Assembly (NCBI RefSeq): GCF_011064615.1 | Contig: NZ_JAALJH010000001.1 | Location: 62,001-126,000, forward strand | DNA length: 64,000 nt | From: Aquisphaera insulae | GTDB taxonomy: Bacteria > Planctomycetota > Planctomycetia > Isosphaerales > Isosphaeraceae | Direction: 5' to 3' | Part shown: positions 38,242-47,349 of the stretch, in pieces | How positions within the stretch are numbered: position 1 is the first letter of the stretch | Layout of the letters: the number at the start of each line of letters is the position of its first letter | Notes under the pieces: model-generated | Seen by the model: the letters and a program-made list of their open reading frames with translations, nothing else | Databases searched by the model: none | What the model was told of the DNA's origin: nothing | Made by a program: the position numbers and the translations under genes

Positions 38242-40623
38242 ATGCGACGAAAGCTGATCGGTGCGGGGCTGACGGCGATCCTCACGGCCGCGATCGGGGC
38301 GATGTCCGCCTCGGCCGCGGACGACAAGGCGAAGGCCGCTACCAAGGTCACCTTCGCGGACCAAGTTTCGGGCATCTTCCGGAGCCGGTGCGGGGCCTGC
38401 CACAATCCGGACAAGGCCAAGGGGGGCCTGAATCTCGACAGCTTCAGCGCGGCCATGCAGGGGGGCGGCTCCGGCAAGGTCATCGAGCCGGGCGACCCCG
38501 ATAATTCGAGCCTCCTCGGCGTGATCATGCAGACCGAGGAGCCGAAGATGCCCCCGAATTCGGCCAAGATCCCCGACGCCGAGATCGACCTGATTCGCCA
38601 GTGGATCGCCGGCGGGGCGCTCGAGACGTCCGGCTCCGTGGCCGCCGTGAAGGCCAAGCCCAAGGCCGAGTTCAAGCTCGATCCCGCCTCGCTGGGCAAG
38701 CCGGCCGGCGAGCCGGCGATGCCGGTGGGCGTCTCCACCGAACCGTCCACGCCCCAGGCACGCCAGGCCGCGGTCGTGGCCATGGCGGCCAGCCCGTGGG
38801 CCCCGCTGGTCGCGCTCGGCGGCCACAAGCAGGTGGTCCTCTATCGGTCGACGGACTTCCTCCTCGTGGGGGTCCTCCCCTTCCCCGAGGGGACCATCCA
38901 TTCGCTGAGGTTCAGCCGCAACGGCGACATCCTGCTGGTCGGAGGCGGCCGCGGCGGCCAGGCCGGCCTGGCCGTCGCGTTCAACGTCAAGACGGGCCAG
39001 CGGATGTTCGAGGTCGGCAAGGAATACGACGCGGTCCTCGCCGCCGACATCAGCCCCGATCACTCGATGGTCGCCCTGGGCGGGCCCAGCAAGATGGTCC
39101 GCGTCTACAACACGGCCGACGGCAATCTCCTCTTCGAGATGAAGAAGCACACCGAGTGGGTCACGGCCGTCGAGTTCAGCCCCGACGGCGTCCTGCTGGC
39201 GACGGGAGACCGGAACAACGGCCTGGTGGTCTGGGAGGCCCAGACGGGCCGCGAGTATTTCGACCTCCGGGGCCATTCCGCGGCGATCACCGACGTCTCC
39301 TGGCGGCTCGATTCCAACGTCCTGGCCTCGTCGAGCGAGGACGGCTCGGTCAAGCTCTGGGAGATGGAGAACGGCAACGCGATCAAGTCCATCGCCGCCC
39401 ACGGCGGCGGCGTGGCCTCGGTCCGATTCGCGAAGGACGGCCGCCTGGTCACCTCGGGCCGCGACCAGCGGGTGCGAACCTGGGACCCGAACGGGAACAA
39501 GCAACGCGAGTTCGACCCGTTCAACGACCTCGCCCTGGAGGCCGTCTTCACCCAGGACGAATCGAGGGTCGTCGCCGCCGATTGGTCCGGCGAGGTCCGC
39601 GTCCTGAACGTCGCCGACGGCAAGAAGCTGGCCAACCTGGCGATCAACCCCGCGCCCGTCGCCGTCCGCCTCGACCTCGCGAAGAAGGCGGCGATCGTCG
39701 CGCGGGCCGAGGCCGATTCGCTCGCCAAGCAGTTGGAGCCGCTCCAGGCGCCCGTCGCGGCCGCGGCGGCGGCCCTGGCGAAGGCGCAAGGCGACCTCGC
39801 CGTGGTCGAGAAGTCCGCCGCCAGCCAGCAAGGAGCGGTCGCCGCCCCCCAGCAGGCGGCCCAGGCGAAGCACGCGGCCTGGAACGACGCGAACGCCATG
39901 GCGCAGGCCGCCGCGGAGCTGCTCAACCGCGCCCGCGGGGAACAGGCCGCCGCGGAAAAGGCCGTCGCCGAGGCCGCGGCCGGGGAGAAGGCCGCCGCCG
40001 AGGCCCTCGCCTCCAGCCGGTTGGCGGTCGAGAAGGCCCTGGCGGACAAGCTGGCCCATGACCCGGCGATCGTGGCCGCCGCCAACGCGCTGAAGGCCGC
40101 GAAGACGCCGGAGGAAACGGCCAAGGCGACTGGCGAGCTGACGAAGCAGGCCGCCCGTGCCGGCGAGCTTGCCGCGGCCCTCTCCGCGGCCGGGACTCGC
40201 CAGGCGGAGGCGCAGGCCGCGGTCGTCCGGGCCGCCACGGTCAAGGCGGCCGCCCCGGCGGCGGTCGCCCCCGCCCAGCTACGCGCCCGGGCGGCCACCC
40301 TGGGCGACCAGTCCGCCAGGGAGCTGGTCGCGAGGATCGCCCAGGAGAAGGCCGCCGCGGACAAGGCCCTCGCCGACGCCGCCGCCGCCGCCAAGACCGC
40401 CGCCGATTCGCTGGCCGCCGCGAAGAAGGCCGTCGAGAACGCCACGGCCGCGAAGGCGGCCGCCGACAAGACGCTCGCCGAGAAGCGGGCCCCGCTCGAC
40501 GCCGCCACGGCGAGGGCCCAGGCCCTCAAGGCGGAGGTCGATGCCCTCTCCGCCGAGGTCCAGCGTGCTCCCAAGGGGGGCCTGGCCGCGACCCCGGCGG
40601 CGGGCCCCCAGGCCAATCGCTGA
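38242..40623 (+). CDS. Cytochrome-type (PSCyt1) WD40 protein with Ala-rich coiled coil
   Basis: A 793-residue secreted protein. Behind the signal peptide lies a PSCyt1 domain with the heme motif CGACH (Cys50, Cys53, His54) in the pattern FRSRCGACHNPDKAKGGLNL. Residues 170-475 hold about seven WD40 repeats (for example EWVTAVEFSPDGVLLATGD and ITDVSWRLDSNVLASSSED), likely one propeller. Residues 490-780 are an extraordinarily Ala-rich coiled coil with many Lys/Glu and nearly no aromatic residues. It closes the DUF1501 series; the propeller and coil could scaffold the other secreted products. The gene ends 12 bases before the convergent enoyl-CoA hydratase gene. Confidence 0.9.
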   Translation: MRRKLIGAGLTAILTAAIGAMSASAADDKAKAATKVTFADQVSGIFRSRCGACHNPDKAKGGLNLDSFSAAMQGGGSGKVIEPGDPDNSSLLGVIMQTEEPKMPPNSAKIPDAEIDLIRQWIAGGALETSGSVAAVKAKPKAEFKLDPASLGKPAGEPAMPVGVSTEPSTPQARQAAVVAMAASPWAPLVALGGHKQVVLYRSTDFLLVGVLPFPEGTIHSLRFSRNGDILLVGGGRGGQAGLAVAFNVKTGQRMFEVGKEYDAVLAADISPDHSMVALGGPSKMVRVYNTADGNLLFEMKKHTEWVTAVEFSPDGVLLATGDRNNGLVVWEAQTGREYFDLRGHSAAITDVSWRLDSNVLASSSEDGSVKLWEMENGNAIKSIAAHGGGVASVRFAKDGRLVTSGRDQRVRTWDPNGNKQREFDPFNDLALEAVFTQDESRVVAADWSGEVRVLNVADGKKLANLAINPAPVAVRLDLAKKAAIVARAEADSLAKQLEPLQAPVAAAAAALAKAQGDLAVVEKSAASQQGAVAAPQQAAQAKHAAWNDANAMAQAAAELLNRARGEQAAAEKAVAEAAAGEKAAAEALASSRLAVEKALADKLAHDPAIVAAANALKAAKTPEETAKATGELTKQAARAGELAAALSAAGTRQAEAQAAVVRAATVKAAAPAAVAPAQLRARAATLGDQSARELVARIAQEKAAADKALADAAAAAKTAADSLAAAKKAVENATAAKAAADKTLAEKRAPLDAATARAQALKAEVDALSAEVQRAPKGGLAATPAAGPQANR

Positions 40624-40634
40624 AATTGGACCGA

Positions 40635-41423
40635 TCAGGGGTTTTGAGCCCACCTCGGGAGCCGCTTCTCGAGGAAGGCCCGAACCCCCTCCTGGGCCTC
40701 GTCGCCGACCCTGATGGCGGCGCTCACCGCGGCGGCCCCTCGAAGGTTCCCGGGGCGATTCCCGACCTCGTCGAGCTGACGCTTGATCGCCGCCACGGCC
40801 TTGGGTGCCGCCTCGATCATCTGCTTGCCCATGAGGATCGCCTCGGGCAAGCACTTTCGAGGCTCGGTCACGAGGTTGACGAGCCCCCATTCCCGGGCGG
40901 TGTCGGCGACGATCAGGCCGCCCGTGAGGAGCAGGTGCCGCGACCGGCGATCGCCGATCAGTCGCGTCAGGTCGTACATCACGGTCGAGGGGACGAGCCC
41001 CCTGAGCACCTCCGGATAGCCGACACGAGCCGTGGTGGAGGCGACGGCAAGGTCGCAGGCCGCCATCAGGCCGGCCCCGCCGGCCAGGGCGTCGCCGTTC
41101 ACCGCGGCGATCGTCAGCTTGGGGAGCGTGTGCACCTTCTGGATCAGGTCCGCGTAGTCTTGAAGCGTGACGACGGCGTGCTCCTCCGCCTCCGCGTTGC
41201 TCGCCTCACGGGCCGCCTCCCCCAGGTCCATGCCGGAGCAGAAGGCCGTACCGCTCCCAGTCAGGACCACGGCTCGGACCCTCGGCTCGCTCGCGGTGCG
41301 GCCGAGGTGGTCTTCCAGGTCGTGCATCATCGACCGCGAAAGCGCGTTCCGCTTCGCCGGTCGATTCAGGGTCAGGACGGCCACGACACCGTCGTCGGAC
41401 CGAAGTACCAGGGGCTCCGCCAT
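40635..41423 (-). CDS. Enoyl-CoA hydratase/isomerase family protein
   Basis: A 262-residue crotonase-fold enzyme. The oxyanion-hole segment GTAFCSGMDLGE and the AVNGDALAGGAGLMAACDLAVA helix are clear. The Glu of the first catalytic position in classical hydratases is replaced (GGAGLM), while the second is kept in YPEVLRGLVPS; this pattern also occurs in methylglutaconyl-CoA hydratases, so a role in leucine or short acyl-CoA breakdown is possible. The ATG at 41423 begins the family similarity. It lies 67 bases downstream of the VOC-like gene on the same strand, so cotranscription is possible, but no acyl-CoA dehydrogenase or carboxylase genes are nearby. Confidence 0.85.
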   Translation of the reverse strand: MAEPLVLRSDDGVVAVLTLNRPAKRNALSRSMMHDLEDHLGRTASEPRVRAVVLTGSGTAFCSGMDLGEAAREASNAEAEEHAVVTLQDYADLIQKVHTLPKLTIAAVNGDALAGGAGLMAACDLAVASTTARVGYPEVLRGLVPSTVMYDLTRLIGDRRSRHLLLTGGLIVADTAREWGLVNLVTEPRKCLPEAILMGKQMIEAAPKAVAAIKRQLDEVGNRPGNLRGAAAVSAAIRVGDEAQEGVRAFLEKRLPRWAQNP

Positions 41424-41490
41424 GATCGAATCTCCGCGCTCTCGAGTCTTTCCCTCTCGGGGGCCGCGACGGGTCTCTCGGACTGGCCGA

Positions 41491-42912
41491 TCAGTGCAAT
41501 CGCGGGTCGGTTGCCGCAATGATGGCGCTGACCGCCTGCTGATTGAACCCCTTGTAGCCCTCGCGACGTTGCAGGTTTTCGAGATGACTGCCGATCGCGC
41601 CATCCCGGAGGAATTTCAGGTGTTCTGCCTCGTTGATCCAGCCGAGCCGCAGGGCGCGGTCGACCCTGGCCTTCGCGACCGGCCAGCGCTCGCCCGCCGT
41701 GAAGGCCTGGCGGAGGAACGGGAAGTCGGAAAAGGGTGCCATGGTCTGGATGCCCGCCTCGGCCTCCAGCCCAGCCTTGAGGGCATCGAATTCGAACTGA
41801 GCCTCGAGGTGGTGCATGCCGGCGTCGAGGATCGACTCCCCATGGAGCGCGACCCAGAGCCCGACGGTGCTCGGTCGAGGCAGGTCCGGGAGGGCCTGGT
41901 GCGCGAAGTCCTGGGTCGCCTCCTCGGGGGCCAGGTCCAGGTCGGCGAAGATCACGATCCCGGTGGTGGAATGCTCGAGCACCTGGGCGCCCCAGCCGGC
42001 GTGCTGGCCGGCGTGGAATCGCTCGCGGAGCGAGAATCCCAGTCGCGCGAACATGGCCATGATGTCCGGGAAGAATCGGCGTGAGCAGCGGAAGGTGTGA
42101 TGGTCGTGGTTGGCCCACCCGAGTCCCAGCCGATCCTGCCGCTCCTTCTGCACCCGCGCGGCCCGGTTGCGGGCTTGCCAGTATTCGCGCTCGGCCTGGA
42201 AGATCAGATGGCATGCCAGGTCCCTGTCCCCGGCGAGCTCGATCGCCCGCTCGAGGGTGGCCCGGGTCGCACGGATGCCCTCCGCGTCGTCGTCGAATCG
42301 CCGCCTCCGGGCGCGCCAGAGGTCGAGCACCGCCAGCGCGTCCCGGGCGGCCTGCGGCCTCATCCGGCCCTCGCGCGCCAGCTCCCCCGGGAAGGCCTCG
42401 AATCCCTGATAGGCCCGCCGCTCCGCGGCCGTGAAGGCCGTCGCCTCGCCGGGGATCGTGGCCGTCCGATAGGGCCCCATCGGCGGCCCGAGGATCTCGA
42501 TCCCGAGGTCATGGGCCCTGACGAAGTCGGCGGCGGAGTCGACCTTGATGACGATCTCCGAAACGGCGCCGGAATTCCCGCCGTCGTCCTTCCCGACCCT
42601 GACGACCAGCCTGGGGAAGAGGCCTCCGCGATGGGCGAAGGCGGCGCCGCCCGAGGGATGCCGGATCGCCTGCCGTTCGAAGCCCATCGCCAGCAGCCGT
42701 GCCTCGAAGTCCGGCCCTCCGGAGACGACGAGATGGTCGACCCAGACCGGCAGCGATGTCCCGGTCTCGCCGGGCAGTCGGACCGAGAGCTCGGCGGCGA
42801 ACCGATTCCCTTCCAGGCCCTTGGCGATCAGTCCGTCCACGAATTCTGCCGCCTGCGGCCATCGCCGCCAGTCGAACGTCGTCGTCGAGTCCCGAATCGT
42901 CGCTCTGGACAT
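41491..42912 (-). CDS. Unrecognised protein with two VOC-like parts
   Basis: A 473-residue cytoplasmic-looking protein that I do not recognise as a named family. The N-terminal part contains WVDHLVVSGGPDFEARLLAM and, 60 residues later, VIKVDSAADFVRAH; the C-terminal part contains HDHHTFRCSRRFFPDIMAMF, then LEHSTTGIVIFADLDLAP and LGWINEAEHLKFL. His-rich starts followed by a 'xxLGF' turn and an acidic strand resemble VOC (glyoxalase/dioxygenase) modules, so the protein may be two VOC-like halves joined by a helical linker (residues 165-260) and could bind a metal. This is inference. It lies 51 bases after the aminotransferase gene on the same strand. Confidence 0.6.
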   Translation of the reverse strand: MSRATIRDSTTTFDWRRWPQAAEFVDGLIAKGLEGNRFAAELSVRLPGETGTSLPVWVDHLVVSGGPDFEARLLAMGFERQAIRHPSGGAAFAHRGGLFPRLVVRVGKDDGGNSGAVSEIVIKVDSAADFVRAHDLGIEILGPPMGPYRTATIPGEATAFTAAERRAYQGFEAFPGELAREGRMRPQAARDALAVLDLWRARRRRFDDDAEGIRATRATLERAIELAGDRDLACHLIFQAEREYWQARNRAARVQKERQDRLGLGWANHDHHTFRCSRRFFPDIMAMFARLGFSLRERFHAGQHAGWGAQVLEHSTTGIVIFADLDLAPEEATQDFAHQALPDLPRPSTVGLWVALHGESILDAGMHHLEAQFEFDALKAGLEAEAGIQTMAPFSDFPFLRQAFTAGERWPVAKARVDRALRLGWINEAEHLKFLRDGAIGSHLENLQRREGYKGFNQQAVSAIIAATDPRLH

Positions 42913-42963
42913 GGGATCGCCTCCCGGAGGGTCGTTCGTGCGGGGTCGTGCTCGGCGCCGTCA

Positions 42964-44298
42964 TCAAGCGGGCCTCGACGCCGGCTCGGTCGCCGCCGCG
43001 GAGGGGCCGGTCCCGCCGTCAGCCCCGGAATCCTCGATCGCCCGCTCGAGCAGTTCCAGGCCGATCTCGACCTGACGGGCGGTCAGGCAGAGGGGTGGAC
43101 AGAAGCGGACCGTGCTCTGGCCGCACGGCAAGAGCAGGAGTCCGCGACGGAACGCAAGGTCGATGATCCGGTCCCTGAGAGCCGGATCGGGATCGCCCGA
43201 CGATCCCTGGACCTCGGCGCCGAGCATCAAGCCCAGGCCGCGGACTTCACGGATGAGGCGGTGGCGGCGGCCGAGCTCCTCCAGCCCGGTTCGAAGCTGC
43301 TTGCCTCGCTCGACGCAATTCGCGAGGTAGCGGTCCTCGATGAGCGAAAGGGATGCCAGGGCGGCGGCACAGGCCACCGGATTACCGCCGAAGGTGGAGG
43401 CGTGGCTCCCGCTCGGCCAGTCCATGACCGAGGACCTGGCGACGATGGCCCCCAGCGGCAGGCCATTGGCGATCCCCTTGGCCAGGCAGATGATGTCGCC
43501 GGCGATGCCCCAGTGCTCCGATGCGAAGAGCGTCCCGGTCCGTCCGAAGCCGCTCTGGACCTCATCCAGGACCAGCAGGATGCCGTGCTCGTCGCAGAGA
43601 GTCCGGAGGCCGGGCAGGAAGTCCGGCGGGGGGACGATGTATCCCCCTTCCCCCTGGATCGGCTCCACGAAGATGGCGGCCAGCTCCTCCGGGGGGCAGA
43701 CCGACCGCAGGAGCGCCCGGACGCTCTCGAGGTCCCCGTAACGCGCGTGGTGGATCTCCGGGACGAGGGGGGCGAACCCGCGGCGCTGGAGCGGCTTCGA
43801 GCCCGAGAGCGAGAGCGCGCCGTAGGTCCGCCCGTGGAAGGCCCCCAGGAAGGCCATGGCGCGGTTCCGCCCGGTGTGGCGCCTCGCCAGCTTGAGCGCC
43901 GCCTCCACGGCCTCGGCCCCGCTGTTGGTGAAGAAGACGCGCTTGGCCTCGTCACCCGGGGCCCGCTCCGCCAGCCGCTCGGCGAGCAGGACCTGCGGCA
44001 CGTAGTAGAAGTCGGTCCCCGACATGTGGACCAGCCGCCGGCTCTGGCGCGCGATCGCGGCCGTGACCTTGCGGTTCGAATGGCCGGCATTCGTGACGGC
44101 GATCCCGGCGGTGAAGTCGAGGAATCGGTTGCCGTCCACGTCCTCGATCATCGCCCCCGATCCGCGGCGAACGACCAGGGGATAGGTCCGGGTGTAGGAC
44201 GGCGACATCACCGCGCGGTCGCGTTCCAGCCATCGGGTCGCCCGGGGCCCGGGGAGGGGACCGAGGATTCGTGGCTCGGAGCGATGCAATGCCGCCAT
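42964..44298 (-). CDS. Class-III PLP aminotransferase
   Basis: A 444-residue enzyme of the acetylornithine/ornithine/4-aminobutyrate aminotransferase group. Visible marks are the FFTNSGAEAVEAALKLAR cofactor-phosphate segment, GAFHGRTYGALSLSGS, VEPIQGEGGY, LVLDEVQSGFGRTG with the Asp that contacts the pyridine nitrogen, and the PLP-lysine in CLAKGIANGLPLG near residue 280. Length and motifs are complete. The amino donor (GABA, ornithine or lysine) cannot be decided. The ATG at 44298 is preceded by GGAAGGA. It is followed by the VOC-like gene and lies 77 bases after an MBL-fold gene, so three or four genes could be cotranscribed. Confidence 0.9.
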   Translation of the reverse strand: MAALHRSEPRILGPLPGPRATRWLERDRAVMSPSYTRTYPLVVRRGSGAMIEDVDGNRFLDFTAGIAVTNAGHSNRKVTAAIARQSRRLVHMSGTDFYYVPQVLLAERLAERAPGDEAKRVFFTNSGAEAVEAALKLARRHTGRNRAMAFLGAFHGRTYGALSLSGSKPLQRRGFAPLVPEIHHARYGDLESVRALLRSVCPPEELAAIFVEPIQGEGGYIVPPPDFLPGLRTLCDEHGILLVLDEVQSGFGRTGTLFASEHWGIAGDIICLAKGIANGLPLGAIVARSSVMDWPSGSHASTFGGNPVACAAALASLSLIEDRYLANCVERGKQLRTGLEELGRRHRLIREVRGLGLMLGAEVQGSSGDPDPALRDRIIDLAFRRGLLLLPCGQSTVRFCPPLCLTARQVEIGLELLERAIEDSGADGGTGPSAAATEPASRPA

Positions 44299-44375
44299 GG
44301 GGGTGTCCTTCCTGGTCGGCGGCCGTGGCGGTCTGCCGCTCGCCCGGCCGGATCTCGCGATCGAGGCCCCGGGCC

Positions 44376-45158
44376 TCAGAAGTCTCGAGTCCCCTTCGCC
44401 AGCTCGTCTTCCCACTGGTCGAGCAACGGCCAGTCGACGGCACACGTGCCGAAATCCGCGAGGTGGGTGTAGGACTCCAGGCGGCGGATCGTGGCGTCGA
44501 TGAGGGCGTTGTCCTTGCGGAAGACCGGCCCGTGCGACGGCAGGAGGAACTCCACGTCGCTCGCCCGGATCCGCTCGAGGCTGGCGATGAAATCGGGGAT
44601 GCTCGATCCGTGATGGGCGTCGATCGCCCCCACGGAGCCGTCCCGGAAGATGTTGTCGCCGGAGAAGAGCAGATTGCCCATCCGCAAGGCGAGCTGGCCG
44701 GCGGTGTGGCCGGGCGTGCTCCAGACCTCCATCGTCCGCTCGCCGATCCGGATCGTGTCACCCTCGTTGATGGGCCTGTCGACCTTGCACCGGGGCATCG
44801 GGATGTGGATCCCCTGGGCGTCGATCCGGGCGAACGTGAAGATCTCGTCCCCCTGCTCGAGCGCCGGGATGCTCAGCGGGTGGGCACCGATCGGGCACTT
44901 GAGGATCTCGCGGGCGCGGGCCAGTCCCTGGGTATGGTCCACGTCCGCATGGCTCGCCACGATGAGCTTGCAGGCGGAAAGGCTGAAGTTCATCTGGCGG
45001 ATCAGCTCGAGGACGTCCGTCAACTCGTCGAGGAAGCCGACATCGAGCAGGGCGTATTCGGTCCCCCCGTCGATCAGGTAGACATTCACGCCCATCCGAC
45101 GTCGAGACTGGTAGTTCATCTCGATCACGCCGGGGAAGAGATAATTCCGTTCGATCAT
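44376..45158 (-). CDS. MBL-fold metallo-hydrolase
   Basis: A 260-residue metallo-beta-lactamase-fold protein. The metal motif reads HADVDH (in [12 protein letters not shown]), where the usual second His of HxHxDH is Asp, a known variant in the family. Further ligands are in [17 protein letters not shown] and LLPSHGPVF. The substrate is unknown; the glyoxalase II group is the nearest broad relation. The ATG at 45158 ([10 protein letters not shown]) begins the domain. It heads the minus-strand group with the aminotransferase. Confidence 0.82.
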   Translation of the reverse strand: MIERNYLFPGVIEMNYQSRRRMGVNVYLIDGGTEYALLDVGFLDELTDVLELIRQMNFSLSACKLIVASHADVDHTQGLARAREILKCPIGAHPLSIPALEQGDEIFTFARIDAQGIHIPMPRCKVDRPINEGDTIRIGERTMEVWSTPGHTAGQLALRMGNLLFSGDNIFRDGSVGAIDAHHGSSIPDFIASLERIRASDVEFLLPSHGPVFRKDNALIDATIRRLESYTHLADFGTCAVDWPLLDQWEDELAKGTRDF

Positions 45159-45414
45159 GGCAATCCGAAGCTCCTGCGGCGCACGATCCTCGACGGGACG
45201 GGCCAGCCTACGGGACGGGCATTCACCAGCCATCTTACCGACCGTCGAGGAAACGACTCAACGCGAAAGATCGGCGGGCCCGGGGAACGCGCGCCACGAG
45301 GCCGGCGTCTAAGGCCCGGAGGCTTCATGGCGCCGCATCCCGCGCCGGGACCCCGGGCCGGCGAGGCCGACGAAACCGGCGCCCACCAACGCCCGCGGGT
45401 GCCATTCCGCCGAC

Positions 45415-45443
45415 TTGACATGGCCGAAAACGCGGGGTAGATT
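45415..45443 (+). promoter_or_regulatory. Sigma-70-type promoter of the HEAT-like gene
   Basis: A perfect TTGACA (45415-45420) and TAGATT (45438-45443, four of six) are separated by 17 bases. Transcription would start near 45450 and leave a long leader of about 280 bases before the ATG at 45730. Confidence 0.55.
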
Positions 45444-45448
45444 GAAAC

Positions 45449-45479
45449 ATGGTAATTTGCTGGAAGTGGTTAATTTACC
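45449..45479. promoter_or_regulatory. AT-rich repeat pair near the predicted transcription start
   Basis: Two near-identical words, TGGTAATTT and TGGTTAATTT, lie 18 bases apart, and the outer bases GGTAA / TTACC form a short inverted repeat. They sit just at or after the predicted transcription start, a common position for repressor binding. No regulator gene is nearby to match it. Confidence 0.3.
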
Positions 45480-45729
45480 TCAAGATGAGTTGACGACCCG
45501 GGGTGCGCGAGGGGTGGACGAATTCATCCAGCCAACGGGAGTCTGAGCCCCCCTTTCGTCGCGTTATCATCTCGGGGACGACGTCTTCGATACCGACCCG
45601 GCGGCCGGCCGAGCGATTGGCTCGCCTGGTCGCCGATGTCGCATCGGCAAGGTCTCTAGCAGGTCGGTGGTCGGCTCGCCGGAATCCATCGGCGCGGGGT
45701 TGAGGCATCTATCAACGGGGATTGCCGAC

Positions 45730-47349
45730 ATGGTCAAGGTGTTGCCGCCGCGGCGGTCGTTGAGGTTCTGGCGCGGAGGCACGGCGATGAGCCTCTCGCT
45801 GATGCTGACGCTGGCGATGGCGGCCGCGGATCGGTGCTTCGCGCAGGTTCAACCCGGCGGACAGACGAAGGGGGCCACGCCGGGCAAGGCCGCGGCGGGG
45901 AATGCGGCCGCCGGCTCGCAAGAGAAGGCGAAGGGCGACTCGGGGTCTCAGCCCGCCGATCCGGGCCAGCCCGCGGCCAAGTCGAAGGAGGGCGATGGGC
46001 CCGCGGAAGCCCCCCCCGATCCGTCTCAGACCCAGAAGGTCTCACCGGTTGAGATCTTCAAGGATCCCCTGGCCAGCCAGCTCATCGACCTCAAGAGCTT
46101 CAACCCGATCAGGAACCGGCCGCCGGCCCCGGGGGACATCGAGGCCGTCAAGGATATGGCCCAGAATCCGGCCGCCCCGGTCGACCCGACGCTCATCCGC
46201 CGGATGGTGGGGGGCATGATCGCCCAGCTCACCGACACCAAGAACATCCAGCTCGTCATCGATCCTCCCCCGACGAGCGCCCCGGGCACCGACGCGCGAG
46301 CCATCGAGACCGCGACTCGAAACCTGCAAGAGCCCCTGTTCGTGGCCAGGGCCAACAAGAGCACGCAGTTCCTCACGGAATACAACAAGGCCCTGATTCA
46401 ACTCCTGCCCCCGGTCCTGAAGAACCACCTGGTCCCTCGAGTCCAGGCGATGATCGTGCTCGGCCAGACGGGGAGCCCCGAGGCGTACAAGCTCTTCCTG
46501 GACGAGATCAAGAACCCGAAGCAGACGGTCTGGGTGAAGCTCTGGGCGTTCCGGGGGATCACGAACATCATCAGGTACAACGAGACCCCGCGCCTGAACA
46601 ACCAGCAGACGGTCGATGCGGCCCGGGTCATCTCGGACTTCCTTGGCGAGAACAAGGAGGTCCCCTGGCCGGTCCAGTATCGGGCCCTGGAGGCCCTGAC
46701 ATACCTCCGGCAAGGGACGGAGCCGAAGTCCCCCAAGGAGGCCAAGATCGCCTCCACGGTCGCGCGAATCCTCGCGGACCCGAAGGCCCGGCCCGACGTC
46801 CGCTCGGAAGCGGCCCGAGCGCTGGGCTTGATGCAGATCACGACCGCGGTCACGGACTACAATCACGCCCTGGTTGCCTATCTGACCGGCCAGGTCGCGG
46901 CGGCGATCGGCGATGAAATCGTGGCCAGCTATTCCGAGAAGGGTCCCGCACTCAACGCCACCAAGGCGCAGTACCTGGCGACGCTCCTGATCGGGCCGAT
47001 CTTCCAGACCTTCGAGGGCCAGGCCGGGGTGCGGGACAGCGGGCTGCTGCACAATCCCGCGGCCGCCTCCAGCCGGTCCGAGATCCAGAAGGTCCAGGAT
47101 CTGATCACGCCGCTCTCGAAGTCGGCGGTGGACCTGGTCAAGGCGCCCGCCGGCCAGCTCGCAAGTCGGCGGAAGGACCTCCAGGCCAGGGTGGCGGCGG
47201 TCCGGGCCTACCTCGCCAAGAACGTCCCGGCCAACGGTCATCTGGTGCCCGGAGACGACGGCTTCCTTGCCGGCGCCGAGGAGCCGGCCAGCCCCCCGGA
47301 ACCCGCGTCAGGGCCCGCCACCGCGAAGGCGGCCGGGCCCTCCCGGTGA
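45730..47349 (+). CDS. Secreted HEAT-repeat-like protein, function unknown
   Basis: A 539-residue protein with a signal peptide (SLSLMLTLAMAAADRCFAQ), then about 80 residues of Pro/Ala/Gly/Lys-rich linker. The main part (residues 100-510) is entirely helical, with segments such as LVPRVQAMIVLGQTGSPEAY, WVKLWAFRGITNIIRY and ARPDVRSEAARALGLM spaced like HEAT/armadillo repeats. No catalytic motif is visible. A Pro/Ala-rich tail ends the protein. The stop overlaps the GTG start of the next gene (GTGA), implying translational coupling. The ATG at 45730 is chosen for the signal peptide. Confidence 0.7.
   Translation: MVKVLPPRRSLRFWRGGTAMSLSLMLTLAMAAADRCFAQVQPGGQTKGATPGKAAAGNAAAGSQEKAKGDSGSQPADPGQPAAKSKEGDGPAEAPPDPSQTQKVSPVEIFKDPLASQLIDLKSFNPIRNRPPAPGDIEAVKDMAQNPAAPVDPTLIRRMVGGMIAQLTDTKNIQLVIDPPPTSAPGTDARAIETATRNLQEPLFVARANKSTQFLTEYNKALIQLLPPVLKNHLVPRVQAMIVLGQTGSPEAYKLFLDEIKNPKQTVWVKLWAFRGITNIIRYNETPRLNNQQTVDAARVISDFLGENKEVPWPVQYRALEALTYLRQGTEPKSPKEAKIASTVARILADPKARPDVRSEAARALGLMQITTAVTDYNHALVAYLTGQVAAAIGDEIVASYSEKGPALNATKAQYLATLLIGPIFQTFEGQAGVRDSGLLHNPAAASSRSEIQKVQDLITPLSKSAVDLVKAPAGQLASRRKDLQARVAAVRAYLAKNVPANGHLVPGDDGFLAGAEEPASPPEPASGPATAKAAGPSR

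Larger units (their letters stand above)
45159..45729. other. Divergent non-coding region with regulatory signals
   Basis: About 570 bases between the divergent MBL-fold gene and the HEAT-like gene. The segment 45420-45485 is markedly AT-rich and holds the promoter candidate and short repeats listed separately. No additional gene or RNA is convincing. Confidence 0.5.

Noticed and set aside
33250..40059. Three very long minus-strand frames (846, 870 and 748 codons) opposite the PPC, PSD1 and WD40 genes
   Set aside because: They are antisense reflections of the secreted series; none has a signal, motif or ribosome site, and the plus-strand proteins are clear.
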